NCBI GenBank assembly: GCA_963969395.1 | Contig: OZ017803.1 | Coordinates: 2,418,001-2,482,000, forward strand | DNA length: 64,000 nucleotides | From: Pseudoscleropodium purum | Lineage: Eukaryota; Streptophyta; Bryopsida; Hypnales; Brachytheciaceae | Reading direction: 5' to 3' | In this document: piece after piece, positions 25,451 to 38,694 of the stretch | How positions within the stretch are numbered: position 1 is the stretch's first letter | Layout: each line of letters begins with the position of its first letter | Translations under genes and position numbers: made by a program | The notes under the pieces: generated by a model | Database searches by the model: none | What the model was told of the DNA's origin: nothing | Seen by the model: the letters and a program-made list of their open reading frames with translations, nothing else

Positions 25451-28400
25451 GAATTTTTCTTCAAGGTTTTGAGCGTAAACAGACCCTTCAGAGGTGTTCT
25501 GCAATAGAGTAATGTTCAAGTTGGTGACTGGAAGGGGCAGTTGAAGTTCGGGACTAAGTTAAGGGTGATTCACCTTGTGATCTGCTCACAGCTCGGAATA
25601 CATGATGCGCCAGACTCCTTCATTTTCCAGTTTTGATCGAATTCTGAGCCACTACTTACTGGAGCCATGATTTGATTCGACCAGGTGTAGATTGAATGAT
25701 CATTCTCATCGTGTGTTGGTGATGGTGCGCAAGCATGGGTTAGGGTAGATGATCTGATTCATGGCTCTGCCACAATGGTAGGCACTGAATTCTGTGTAAC
25801 AATGGATTATAAACTATTGTAGGATACATTTTCTCTTCATTCAATTCCAATCTCTGGTGTGCTCTTGTGATCAAATATGGGCCTGGATTCTGCAATGGGG
25901 ACAGAATGCTATTTCAGTATTTTGTTGGTTTGGGGAGGCAGTGCATTTGGAGGCTAAATAGTACTGTGGATTAAGTGATTTGTAAGAAAAAATACGGGTT
26001 TTTTTGAGTCATGCTCAGAACATGTGTAATACAGCAATGTATTGTAGACTTCAGAGGGTTTTTTTTCTTTTCAATCGTGAAACACGTTATTGCAGCCTTC
26101 ATTGATGTCACTTGAAAAAATGAATGTGCAATGCATCCACATTGTGCTGATTCATATGAGAGACACAACCTCTTGTTGTTATCAAGTACTTCAAAGTGGA
26201 TGCTAACTTTCAGCTTCCAGAGCCTTGGTATTTGCAAAAGATATACCAGAGTGTCTATCGAGGACATATTGTATGGTATAATAATAATGTTGCAAGCCAT
26301 TTGTCAAAAGTTAGCTGCTTCGTCTATTGTCTGTTCAACCTCTTTGATCACCCTGAAGGAATTCTTCTTGAAATTGTTGACAATTCCCACTCTGAAATTT
26401 CCTATTCAACCGTAGCAGCTAGTCGGCAGTCTTTTCTTTCCTAAAAAAAGAAAGGGCAAAATTAAAATGTCTATTTTCAGAAACGTCAGATTTGAAACAC
26501 CACGTTTCCATTTACAGAAAGGGAATTTTTATTCCCGGAGTTATCCATTTGCATGTTTTTCATAAATCTTACTTTGAGGTAGTAGCACCTGCAATAGAGA
26601 CATATTCCATCCTCCAACACCTAAAAAATGGCTTATGTAGAATGAACACTTTCAAGACTCAAAACCACAGCAATCAATGAAAGGTGAGGACTTTTTTTGA
26701 AGCAACTATTTGAAAATTCAAACAATTTGTAAGCATACTTCAAAGGTGTTCATTCAATGTTGGTCTAGTAATAAGTAAAGGTTATCTAATATTAACTTAA
26801 AATAGTTGTAAAATATCACTAGAGTATCAGAAAATTACGAAACCATTTGGATTGCATTCCTCTTGATTTTGCTAATGACCTCATCAAAATTCTTTTTCGC
26901 CTTCGAGGGAGCGAGATTAGAAAGAGTGTCTCTTCTGGGTGCTGCTACCTTATCCATTTCAGCCACTTTTTGCAGTTGTCCTGTTCACGCAAGGGCTGCC
27001 GAAAAACTGAAACTGATTCTGACCTGATTCTGAAACCTGCTTTGAAAAATAGGCTGCATCAATGGTGGCAATTAATAGAAACACATGGCAGGAAGATTCC
27101 CAAATAATCCGCTGCAGTAGGACCAGTGGGCCTTAATTTTTAAACACTTAATATCCAGATCAGATTATCCATAGCTTCCTAGCAGCATGTACAGCTTTCT
27201 GTGAAATGAAAGCTCTATGTAATAATGAAAATAAGTTAGGCATTCATTCAAGTTATTCTTACAAGTTTGGATGGTTTTTTGTTGCTTTCATCTAAAGTGG
27301 CCATATTCACCTAAATCCTTGCGTACAATTCCAAACCCTAAACTCTCTACCTTGTGTGTCAAGGTCTTATATTAGGGTTTGTTGTATGTGAGAGGTACAT
27401 TTGTTGTGAGAGAATATGCTTTAGAATGGTTAAATGGCAAGGCAAAAAAACTTCGCAATGTATGCTTACAGTTATTGACAAAGAAGAGATGCAAAATTAT
27501 ATGGAACAAGTTGAATTTCTATGCATTAGGATATATATATTTTTTATTTTTTATTTTTTATTTTTTTATTTTGGGAGGCGGGGATAAATAAGTCAATAAT
27601 TTTTCAAAAATTTAGGCACCCTTTTAATTGTTTATTTTTGACAAGCTTCTAGGAAGCTATAGTAATCCATGTATAGCTTCAATTGCAATGCGGTAGGCAA
27701 CATAGTTCCAACTCAATCAAGCCCTACGCTATTCCAAATGCGGTGGGCCTCGACAAATCTGAATTGGTTGAATTTCTAGCTTGAAAATTAATAATCCCTA
27801 TTTATGTGGAATAAGGGGCCAATGTTTTGCTTTTTTTTCCCTTTGAAAGAAGAAGAAGTAGATTAAATCTAGTTTGAAAGACAAGAATAAATGAAGAATT
27901 TGTTCAGAATGGATCAACTATCTAAACCAATTCTACATTGGAAACAAATGAAAGAAGACCAATCCATACAAACAAAAATACTATTTGACCTTATTATGTC
28001 ATCCTTGTAAGAGAGAAAAAAGAGTAACTCTAATCTTTTGACCAATGTACATAAAGAGTCTATAGGGGATCACTAGAGAAACTTCTAGGGTCCAGGAAGG
28101 CCGTTTCAAGCAGCTACCCCTCATAGTTCTCCCCATAGTGAAGAAAACGCATGAAGAGAAGTGAAACAAAAATTTGAAAAAAAATTAAATTTCTTATAAT
28201 GAAAAACAAAGTTGAATTTTTTCTAAAAACGACGTGGCAATTGCTTTGCCACATCAAGTAGCAGGTTTCAACTAATTCACAAGGTCAAAAAACGACTAGG
28301 GACTCACAGCCCTCACGGGCCCTAAAAAATCTTCTAATGTAGTTTTACTATTTTAGTTCAAAAGGCTTACATAGCATGTCCTATCCTTGATATTTCCTTT

Positions 28401-28490
28401 CATAAGTGAACTCTATGATATGAACTTGTAATTAGTACATAGTAGCTCATATCTATCAATATACATGTTTCTTAGGTGATTGGTCCCTTT
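25451..28490. other. No supported gene
   Basis: Open frames here (for example 26131-26415 and 26847-27107) are short, lack motifs and have no consistent splice partners. A low-complexity T/A tract sits at 27535-27575. Much of 25451-26500 may be 3' flank of the preceding gene. Confidence 0.5.
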
Positions 28491-28496
28491 ATTGAA

Positions 28497-29361
28497 TTAG
28501 GGTATATTTGTGAGAAGTGGTACAAGAAGGTGATAGTTGTATATATATTGGTCTAGGTTCGATTCTTGTAGACTTGCTTCTATGAAGTTGTGGGAATTTT
28601 TGTGATATATTGAGCGAGAGTTGTAGTTTCTAGCTATATAGTCTTTTAGAATTTTAAGGTTATATAATAATAATAATAATAACTTATTTGATTTTTGTTT
28701 GAGTATTATAAATATGTACATGTATATTTGATGTTTTTTATGGAGCATTAAGTGGTAGGAGGTGGTAATGTTCTGTTTTGTGTTTGGTGCAATTGATGTG
28801 CATAAGTTGTATTACATTTTGGTTAATTTCTTAAAGTGTTTTATTTATGAAGTAGTGATTGCAATTTTTAGGTTTTGTTTTTTGTATAGAATTTTTTGGT
28901 TTCTTTAGTGTCTACCTCCTTTGATGACATTAGTGATTGTAAAGATTGGTTCTACATTATATATTCCTTGTTGTCTAATGTTGCTTAGCAACATGATATA
29001 TTTTGTTTCTTTTTGTGTAATGATATTTGGTGTAAATCTATCATAATATTTTGTGAATTCAATAAATTGTATAATTAGATTGGGTTGGTTTTGGGTTGAA
29101 AATGGTCTATTATGAGGGTGATTTAGTATGGACAACATGTTTGTTTTTTGTTTTGTTTCATAGTCACAATTGTATAAGTTAGGCAAACCCAAACTCATTT
29201 GTTTTAAAGGGTAGGGTGCTTCTAGAACTCCCAAGAATTTGAAAATTGGTTGACGAGATTAGATTTTTTACATTAAATGCAAGGATACCAAAAAAATTAT
29301 AAAAAACATCATAGAAAAGTTTATGTTGAAGTGCAAAAGAAAGAACTATAGGTTCCTTCAA
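28497..29361 (-). pseudogene. Fragment of the same retroelement family as 55.2-59.5 kb
   Basis: The minus-strand frame 28748-28497 contains LQESNLDQYI, matching LQECNLDKDI in the frame 57520-57191 of the large RT element, with similar surrounding spacing. Further minus-strand frames (29234-28905, 29361-29179) continue in the same direction. No RT domain is visible, so this looks like a truncated and decayed C-terminal portion. Confidence 0.4.
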
Positions 29362-30220
29362 GCAATTGTAGAGCTATAGTGATATCGGGTCTTTCTAACT
29401 CTTGTTTGACAACTGCAAACAAAAATATATTAAAAAAATAGATTGTTCTTCAACCAATGGAGAATAAAAGAGGTGGTTATATATGGGATTTAACCAATTG
29501 CAAAGCATGCCGATAAGTCTTATACTAGAGCCTCAAATATAAGCAATTTTGAATGTTTGACTTCCAATAAAAATTTGAAATTCTATATGCACAAGTGTTG
29601 AATTAGATCAAAACTAGCTTGTTGCCCGCCTTTTTCTCCTCCATCTATGCGCACTCACATAAGCATGCTAGGCCAATGAAGCATTGCTCACTCGTTGTTT
29701 GCATCCCTATTCCATATGTCTCTCAGCCTTTGGAGTGACCATTATAGCGATAGAAGTTGTTGTCATTGTTTTCCTCCTCAAGCTCTTCAATCTTTGAATG
29801 AAGATTGTCATAGTGAACCTAAAGAGAAGTCATATGCATAGGGGGGGCTAATGCAGGTCTTTGGCGCTTGGCTTGAAGTTGTGCCATTGTAATTTTTTTA
29901 TTTTACTGGCAAATAGGAGGATCATAGGTCAAGAATTGGCCAATGTATTGGCCAAGGAGTAGTGTTGTCATTGACTTGATTCATCATTGAAGATCCTCCC
30001 TAACTTTTGCCATTGTTGTTGTAGACCAATGCTTGTTGAAGGCCTTTCAACTAAGAGTCTCCACCTATTACTTTATCTTTGCAACTTCCTTCATCTTCTT
30101 TTCTTCTATCTACCCTACTTTGTGAGTTTAGCCTCCTTTTTTTAATTCTTTTGCTTGCTTCACTTGTTCTTTCAAATGAATTTTTTTTCATTACTTGCAA
30201 GAAGTCGGCACTTGTCATTA

Positions 30221-30446
30221 CACTATAAGAAAACCTTGTTTTAGGTGACGGATTGACATCAAAAGGAAAGGATTCTAGGTGACATCCGAGGTGACATTAA
30301 AAAAAAAAAACATGTTTTTTTTGTCAACAATGATGTTCATTGATGTTATATTGAACATCATTGTTGACAAAAAAACATGGTTTTTTTTTCTATGTCACCT
30401 AGAATCCTTTCCTTTTGACATCAATGAACTTTGGTTTCTTATAGTG
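30221..30446. mobile_element. CACTA-type MITE with 3-bp target duplication
   Basis: The 226-bp element starts CACTATAAGAAA and ends TTTCTTATAGTG, flanked by TTA on both sides (30218-30220 and 30447-30449). CACTA termini with a 3-bp duplication are diagnostic of the CACTA/EnSpm group. Most of the element is self-complementary: GGAAAGGATTCTAGGTGACA is mirrored by TGTCACCTAGAATCCTTTCC, and a second inner palindrome surrounds ACAATGATGTTCA. It is non-coding. Confidence 0.88.
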
Positions 30447-30699
30447 TTATTATAGACTTAGAGTAGTCGATGATGGGGTCTTGCCCTCTTTGCCTCTATA
30501 CAAGCTTTGGAACTTGAGGTAGTTGGAAGAAATTTTGTTGCATTGGATAAATTTGCTCCTCATCCTCTATTGTGTCCTTAGGATTTGGGACTTCTCGAGT
30601 CTGACAAGTTGTTGTCTTATGGGCCCATCAGATGCTACACAAAGAAGTGGCCACGACAAAGTTGAGAGCCCACAATCATGTTGGTGAATAATTTTTGGA

Positions 30700-31800
30700 G
30701 GCTAATGTCATTCTCATGATTTTGATTGTCTCATGCCTTAGTGTGACTACTCAATGCTTTCCTTGACTCGTCATCCTTGCCCAATGTAGGTGGCAACATA
30801 GACTCTTTCAAAATGTGAGCTTCAAGATTCCCATCTTTGTTTGCACTATGTGGATTGATGTGCATATTGGTTTGAGAATCTTGGTTGCCTCTGCTATTGT
30901 CATTACGACAAACTTTTGAGAGACTTCTTACATGCAAGATTTCTTCATTGTTTGCTACAACATTAGTACATTGCATGAACTACCTATTGGATTCCATTTT
31001 CTTGTCCAAGGCTCTTAGATTGTGTGGCCAAATACTAGTGCCCATGAATCCTTTCTAAATGTTTTGTTTAGTTAGAACTCTCTTCAATGCCAAATCTATC
31101 TATTGTGCCAAATCATCCTTCTATACTACTCTTCCTCTATTTTGAAGAATCCAAGCATCTCTATAACCTCGATATGCACACTTGGAGGGCTTGAAAATAT
31201 TGATAATCAAAGGCTACAATTTGTGACTAGTGTGTGATGGGAATATGAAGACATCTAAACTGAAAGCAAATGCCTTGTGCATATACCTAATGGGTGATAT
31301 GTGATTTGTATCCATTAAGTACTAATAAGTGCCTATTAATAGGGGAAAAGCCTCTTGTTTTTCCAAAGCCTTTACAAAATGTGAAGTTCATGAAGAGAAT
31401 AAGCGACTAGTCATCCAAGCTTTCGCTTGCATGACTATAGTTGAATCTTCTTCACATCGTATAAGATAATCCATGCATACACACTTCCCTTTAAAAATGA
31501 AAAAATGCAGAATGTACTCATCAATTGCATTGACACATGCAACGTACACCTCATCTACTGCCAATTTTAGAAGAAAAGGATTTCAGAATCATATTCCAAA
31601 CTTCCACAATGATTTGCAAAGGGAGTAGTTTGTTGTGAAAAGAAGAGTTGTACTATACCCAATTTAGTAACAATCCCACAAATGGCAGAGCAAGAACCAT
31701 AATGTCTATATTCCCTACCTTTACACAAATTGGAGGTTTTTCTTGGTGGACACAACTTGTCTAGAAGGGCATTCACATATTCTTCTATGACTTGTTCTAA
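30700..31800 (-). pseudogene. Decayed pogo/Tigger-like DDE transposase
   Basis: Read on the minus strand with several stops and frameshifts, peptides match the DDE_1 (pogo/Tigger/jerky) domain in the right order: AKAWMTSRLFSS (about 31420), NGYKSHITH (about 31300, equivalent of the family's DGHxSHI), FKPSKCAYRGYRDAWIL (31141-31200) and GFMGTSIWPHN (about 31030, the family's GFxxTGIWPFN). The 30976-30731 frame is the probable variable C-terminus. The first catalytic Asp region is not recognisable. Clearly inactive. Confidence 0.72.
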
Positions 31801-31999
31801 TGTGAAGGTTGACTATTCCAATGTTGAAATCACCTCAAGTAGGTCACTCAAAGCTAGAAAACTTGTCGTCATGCTTTGTGAATGAAAACTCATCTTCATG
31901 GCACAATTATTGTTAGAATAACAAAATTGATGATATAGAAAGTAGGGGGCTATAAAACCAATACAAGTTGAAATAAATGGAAACAATATGTTCACAATG

Positions 32000-34230
32000 A
32001 TTGTTCCATGCTCACCATCAAGGTTTGTCTAAAATTTTATGGAATTTAAACTTAACAACTAATGGTATGTTCACATTTGGTAAATTTGGTACCTCAATTC
32101 ATTCCCAAAAGACCATGTCTCTAATACTAGCCTTTACACCAAGAATAAACTTACCTTAATCAAATTAGAAATTGTTGTAGGGTCTAGCAAATATGAAAAG
32201 GTCATAGTGAAATATAAGTTGGAATGAAAAGTATCACTTGATAATCACAAACCATAATTACATTATAATCGAACATAAGGTAGGTACTCCCCAAATCACC
32301 ACTTTTTGCTTTTGAGTCTATTTGTTGTTATTAGACTGGACAAATTTTTATATGTTCTGGTTGGCAAGTGAAAGGAGGTTCCAACACACCAAAGAATGTG
32401 GCATTTGGATATTGTATGCAAAAATTATTAAGGAACAAAGTTTAGTTCTAAAAGCATTTCTTCCACATAGGTACAAAACTGACTTTTGAGATGTACACAT
32501 AGTAAAGATGGCAGTTTAGAGTCAGTGGCACATTTGGGTGTACCTACCTTATATTTATAGATAGAGATATCAATAAAAGGGATAAAAAGGAAGTGAATAA
32601 TCTCATTTAACACAAGTATCTCACCTGTTTTAGTTTGCTTGAAAATACGTCGACAGCTCTCACAGTCTCCAAGTAAGCAGATGAGTCGAAGACTGTACGA
32701 AATGACATCAACAATGCGACTCTCGTGGAATCCTAATTTAGTCACATCCAGTTATTCAGATAACGATTGCGCCATGGCTGCACTACACCAACATGAGCTT
32801 GAAGTAGATGTTCATCTCTTCAAACCAATATCTATGAAGGGGGTCACACTTGAGGTTACTGTAAATCTACCTTGCAAACAATTTAGGATTCACTGTACCT
32901 CAGGACATTGACAATCTGCTCAACAAATAAAGCTAAGTCATAACAATTTGGAAGTAATAAGCAATAAATAGCTAAAAGTATTGAAGGAAATCCTCCCTTC
33001 TTCAAGCAGGGGACAAACTCCACAAATTGATGACCCCACAATTCATCACAAATGCCAAAAAAAATGAAGGGTTCTTTGAATACTTTCTTGTTATGGGTGA
33101 TAAAGCGCTTCAGCAGATATCCAATGCCACTATGACTATGAACGAGTGGTAACTCATACTAAGCTTAGCTACCTGCAGTTGCATAAAGAAAGTGGTCTGA
33201 TTGCTACTACTACATTTCAAAGGGCTTTGCTAATTACACTCACTTGATGAGTGAAACTTTTCTTGAAGATGTCTGAAAGCAAAATAAACTTCAAGCCTGC
33301 AATAATAATAATATACTACAAATCTAGCTGCTTAAATAATTGTTCATCAACAAGACATGGCCAAATAAACCCTTAAAACAGCTACACAGAATTGTGCAGC
33401 AATTCCAACTTCGAATTGCCAATTTTGCGAGGATCAAGAATGATACTACACAAATGCCATCAGTATGAGTACATGAGCTGTTCAAAGGCACAGTTTGAAC
33501 GCTCAACAAAAATTGCGAACTGGGGTCATAGAAAAGCTATAGAGACACAAGCTGCAATAATTCAACGTTTCTATCAAAACCTAGGTTTGATTCTAGAGGC
33601 TCAGAGGGAAACAAGTTCTTCATGTTTGTTGAAACCCAAAACGGCTTCAACAGTGAGCTAAACGCTGCATTAAGAAAACATATGTCAAATGCTTAAGCAA
33701 TTCTATTAAGTGGAATCAGTACTCTTTGTGAAATTCGACCAGAAGCCCACGTTCAAACACCATAAATGACTGCGAATCAACATCTCAATCTGTTCATTAT
33801 GTATTTGACACCATGACAGTCGGTATTTACTCTAAGAAATCCAAGCAATAAAACAGATACTCATTGTCGAATGTACAACTTGAGAACATCAAAATTACAG
33901 CAACGATTCAGAAAATCTACCAAGTAGACATTGAACCCTTTATAATTTTGGCATATGGTATTCAAATACTATACTGGGACTCACATATGTCCAACCTCAA
34001 TTTGCCTAAATGCGACCAAATAATCAGGTAGCCAAGAGCAATTTGCTTGGAAGTAGCTCATTCTGCCTTTCAATGATCCTCACAAGATTTTCTTCACGTT
34101 CAAGACTACTTCTCAGCCTACTCTATCCCTCAAACGACGACAGAGCCAAAATTGAAAGACCAGCAGTTCTGATGATATGGAACAGAAAATATACCATTTA
34201 TATCGTCTCCCGATGAATTCTCGCTGAAAT
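32000..34230. other. Mixed intergenic DNA with one possible orphan exon
   Basis: On the minus strand about 32727-32628 a clean stretch (RIVDVISYSLRLICLLGDCE...SCRRIFKQTKT) runs from a possible acceptor to a GTGAGA donor and looks exon-like, but no partner exon was found. The rest of the region shows no convincing coding sequence. Confidence 0.3.
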
Positions 34231-34470
34231 TGTGTTCACTACAACGACAAGCAAAAACATGGGTTCACCAGAGCCTGGAGCCAAACCCTAATTCGTGTCT
34301 GGAGCCAAACTAGCGTCTGCTCACGCGACCGCCGTCCCCTCCGCCTCCGCCTCGACATGCTGACTTTGTGTTCACTACAACGACAAGCAATAAAACAGGA
34401 TCAGAGCCAGGAGTCAAACCCTAATTCAAGGAGTTCTCCTCAAGCGACCGCCGTCGACTCCGCCTCCGGT
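34231..34470 (-). repeat. Local duplication of the prefoldin 3 gene tail
   Basis: 34231-34345 resembles 34367-34466: TGTGTTCACTACAACGACAA occurs in both, followed by AAACCCTAATTC and then GCGACCGCCGTC. The second copy includes the last codons and stop of prefoldin 3. The first is a diverged extra copy with small indels. Confidence 0.75.
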
Positions 34471-34994
34471 CTAACATCCCTCTGCTTCCTCCGCTGATGC
34501 ACATCCCAGTTATACACCCTCGCGATCGTGACCTCCGTAATCGTCATCTGGTCGCGCAAGAAGTGCAGATCCTCCACGATCGACTTCAAGCTCTTATTCC
34601 CGGTTTCTAAGTTCCGTGTCAAAAGCTCCTGCGCCTCCTCGCACCCGTACTCTAGCATCACATTGGCGCCTAACCACAAGCAAACGGTCTCGGTGTTGCG
34701 AAACTCCGCCTGCGCGTAGATCCCCTCCGCGACCTCGAAGTCCATTTTCATCGTGTCCTTCTTCTCCATCATCAGGTCCACGATCTGGAGGCACTTGCGC
34801 ATATCGGGGATGCGAGCCAAAAGGTCGCGCTTCTGACCAAGGAGCTTCATCTCCGCCACCTTGTATTGCTGGAGCTTCTCCTGGAGGGCGGTTAAGCAGG
34901 TGCCGGGGTTGCCGTCGTATTGGACTAAGAAGTCTTGCACATCTTTCACGAAGGCGGCCGCGGGGATGCCGCGTCGCTCAGAGGTCGACGCCAT
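34440..34994 (-). CDS. PFD3: Prefoldin subunit 3 (VBP1/PFD3)
   Basis: Alpha-type subunit of the hexameric prefoldin co-chaperone that delivers nascent tubulin and actin to the CCT chaperonin. Single open frame of 184 residues, the usual length (~190). ATG at 34994 begins [13 protein letters not shown], which matches the family N-terminus better than the frame's upstream extension, where no ATG exists. Diagnostic blocks: [46 protein letters not shown], and [20 protein letters not shown] near the end. N- and C-terminal helices fit the coiled-coil tentacle. The coding region has no intron. From memory, plant homologues usually have several, so retrocopy origin is possible, but the frame is intact and GC-richer than its surroundings. 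Confidence 0.95.
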   Translation of the reverse strand: MASTSERRGIPAAAFVKDVQDFLVQYDGNPGTCLTALQEKLQQYKVAEMKLLGQKRDLLARIPDMRKCLQIVDLMMEKKDTMKMDFEVAEGIYAQAEFRNTETVCLWLGANVMLEYGCEEAQELLTRNLETGNKSLKSIVEDLHFLRDQMTITEVTIARVYNWDVHQRRKQRDVRPEAESTAVA

Positions 34995-35131
34995 CGCTGC
35001 AAAATTGGGACGCAAATTTTTGCAAACCCTCGGCGATCGGGGAGATCACCTTCGTCTTCCTCGGCTTCACTGGTTCCAGCGACGGTCAGTCTTGGGACAA
35101 CCCTACGGTGACGGAATATGAACGAACGTGA

Positions 35132-37978
35132 ACGTTGATGGTTTCTGGCGACTTTTGGACGAACTTTATGTTACGTGCCCCATTATCACGAATTTGTGAA
35201 TTTTTATAATTGAATTTTTACAGTCTACTTACTGTACAACTACATTTTTTTAAAATGAAGTTTTACATTGAATGCAAATTAATGTAGTCAAAATGAAATT
35301 GTAAATGAATTATGTTGTAGTTCAAAAATTCTAATACTATCTTTGTACATAAAATAATTATAATAAAAGACTACAAAAATTTCTTCAAAACTTCTATACC
35401 AATAGAAGTTAGAATTGTTTAGTGCCTAATCTACCTCAATATTAATACATGGCTTAATTATCCTATATCACAATGACAAAGATCTTCTAAATTAGACTTC
35501 CTCATTTTAAGTCATATTGGAAAAGATTGACCTTTTAGTGTAAAAATATCAAAAATGGACCTTCCACATCTATTGGTGTTGAAACAAATTATTGAAGTTT
35601 TTTTTATACTAATAGAAAGGAGGGTCTTGAATCACCAAGCTATAATGTCAAAACTTGGTGCTTTAGGACCGTATAAGTACTAAAGTGGTTTACTTATGCC
35701 ATCTTGGAGCATGGAGCTTTGACAATAGCTTAGTGATCAAGGACATCCTTTTCCACATGGGTAAGGAGTGTAGCAAAATTTACCAATAGAAACATTAATT
35801 ATAAGTCACATTCTCAATTTATAATTTTTTTTATTAAAGTGACCATAATTGACCATTATTAGCGTATAATAGATTTCTTAATTTTTAGATTAAATATTTA
35901 TTATTTATATGAAAATAGGTGATAGATAGAACACTATTGTAGAGTTTAGTATTGATCCTTATTAAATAATTATTCCAAAATAATTTTGAATTAAAATAAA
36001 ATATGGTCAATTAGTTGATGAATATTAAAGAAAATATAAATGAAAAATAACAAAACATTTAGAAATAAGTATTTGATGGATGCCAATTTAGCATGCATTT
36101 GAGTGGTCTTCAAAAAATATTTAAATTAATGGGATACTTATAATTTTTTTAAACGACCATATTTATTTATGTCTTCTAATAAAATAGAATAAAAACTATC
36201 CTATCCATCAATGCAAGCATTTTAAATTGTTCACATGCTAAATTATTTTTGTTAATATTACTATGTATGCTAACAATTCCAAAGATAGATTTAAATTTAG
36301 ATGATATATTGAATATATTCTCAAATCCAACATGTACACATAATCAAAGATAGCCCTAATGTATTAATATGTCTTGAAAAATTGTCAGGCAACCTATTTC
36401 CTTCCTTCCTCTAAGTGCAAAAAGAGCAATTGTTGAATGAAATTAAAAAAACCTAAGACCCCCCTTTGTTGTTGTGTGATGTGAATTAAGAAAAAAAAAA
36501 GTGTTGTCAAAGTCACACCAATTGTGCAATTTGAAAAGAAAACAATAATTTCTTTGAAAAGTCAACAACAATGCAATTTGATCATGTACAATAATATACG
36601 TACTCCCTCTATTCTACTAAAAACCTCCCTAAACCTTTCCCATGAGGAACTAATTATATTTTTAGTCTTTGTGCAAATAATACATACTTTCTAAAACTAA
36701 TAATCTATCCCTTAGATCTATGCAAAATCTCCAACTTAAGCGCCATTGTTTAGGCATCCCAAATCTACATGGAAAGTGTCATATTTGAGCATCATTTCCA
36801 ATGCCCCTAGTTCATCATTTCTAATGATTTAAAGGATTGTAGCAACAATGGGATTGTAGAAATATATGCTCCCAACCTAAATACCGCATCTATAAAACCT
36901 AACCCCTTCATAAATAAATCTCCATAGTACCCAAGTGGTCCCCAAATCCATTATCAACACAACTATTTGACAAAGTAATAAGTACAAGGTGCCTCATATG
37001 GGCAAGGCCAAGCTTACTAGGAGAAGATTGTTCCTTTATTGCTTGCTACTTACTCCCACAAGGTCATTCAATACATCCAACACTTACTCAACAATCAAAA
37101 TCAATAAATGGAAACTTTTAGCAGGACAAAATTTGTGCCTCATTTGGAGGTTTTTAGTGGGACAAAAGAAGTATGTGGTAGTGATGATGGGACTTTGATT
37201 ATGCTTCTTCACATAAACATGTAATATATAAATCAAAGGTTCAAATTAATTAATTTCATTGGTTTATGAATTATACAATATGATTGACTTTCAAACATAT
37301 AATTGATTGTAGAAAAATAACTGAAACTTAATTTATTGAAGGATTTAATTAAATTTTTGAACAATTAATTTGAAGAATGCATTCAAATATCTTCATTTGA
37401 GAGAATGAATTCAATTTAATTTGTTTGAAAGAATGAATTCAAATTAATTCATTTGAGAGAATTTTAGCAACATGAAGGAGACAAAGAAAGAGAAGGAAAC
37501 AAGAGATTGAAGAAAAAAATGCTAAAGAGATTAGGGTTTAATACTGAATGTAAAAATTTTACATGAAATGAAAAAATGAGAAATTAAAATTTTTTATGTT
37601 ATTGAGGGTTTATTGCACAAAGAAAACAATTGAGGAGGAAGTGAATTCAAAGATTGAATATTTCAATATAGGGAATGGGATATCATTTTTGTTCAATGGC
37701 TACTTGCCTCATGTACAAAAATTATTCATTGACATCCCTATTGTTAGACTTGCACACTATCAACTCAAAAGAGGCAATAACTACCTATAACTTTATGTAT
37801 TACAATAGCTACCTTGTTACCTTGTCACCTTATTAATTGGATATTCTCTTTCAAAAATCAATCTTAAAGAACCCAATGTCAAGAATCTTAGCCAATACTA
37901 AGCTAGTGTGATAATGTTTAAAAAGGACAACGTTCTTGAAGAATATATTTGTACTACAGTGGCCTACAATGCATGGAC
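35132..37978. other. AT-rich intergenic DNA
   Basis: I see no gene. The sequence is very AT-rich with poly(A)/poly(T) tracts and CTCC-starting repeat fragments (TACTCCCTCTATTCTACTAA at about 36601). Confidence 0.55.
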
Positions 37979-38023
37979 ATGAAGGCTACTTTCAAGATGA
38001 TTCCAATTGAAAGTAGCCTTCAT
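37979..38023. repeat. 17-bp perfect stem hairpin
   Basis: ATGAAGGCTACTTTCAA (37979-37995) pairs exactly with TTGAAAGTAGCCTTCAT (38007-38023) across an 11-nt loop. It lies about 870 bp downstream of the exonuclease 1 stop. It is too short for a typical plant miRNA precursor. Confidence 0.75.
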
Positions 38024-38694
38024 TGAATGGAAACAAAGTATTGCTCAGAACATATCACGTTAAGTAAGCTGCAGTCAAGACGGAATGCCAAGCCATGGAT
38101 GGTCTCTCTTGAATAACCCAAATCGGATTAAGTTAATGTGATTCTCTTTCAGTCTGGAATTCAACAATCACTTCCGGTCGAACTTAGCATCTCCTTGCGA
38201 AAATGGCAATTCTTTCTGCCAACCTCAGGATGAAGACTTGAAGTTCGACTGCCAACATCGTGGACTAAATAGTAAATGGGTAACGCATTGACCGCAATCT
38301 ACTACCCAGAAGAATTGAATTCTTCGCAAAATTGAAGAATAAAAATTTGATGAATGTTCTAAATAATTTTAGATTATTTCCTTGTCAGCTTCACTGTAAT
38401 CTTGCCACCTCACTGCGCCAGCAACAATTGGCATGGTCTCAGGAAGGGTCAGTTTCCGCATTCACTGGATGATTTTCTTGGTCGTTCCTGGAAAAATAGG
38501 TGACCAGTCGTCAGATACAGCCGTTAGCAATTGATAGGAGGATGGATAAGGAACTAAGTTCAGCTATTTCATAGAAGTTTCACATTCAGTTCTAAGTACC
38601 ATGGCCATTATAACAGTTACTACAGAATCCCATACCCAACTGTTTTCAATCAAAGCATCTCCTGAACCCAAGCAACTTAAGGACGAAGAATTAT

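Noticed and set aside
25277..25519. Minus-strand frame encoding repeated 15-residue units
   Set aside because: It is a by-product of the 45-bp tandem DNA repeat, whose period is a multiple of 3, in the 3' flank of a plus-strand gene.
28540..28600. GGTTCGATTC resembling a tRNA T-loop
   Set aside because: No acceptor stem, D-arm or anticodon arm can be folded around it.
28665..28682. TAA microsatellite
   Set aside because: Ordinary simple repeat with no further structure.
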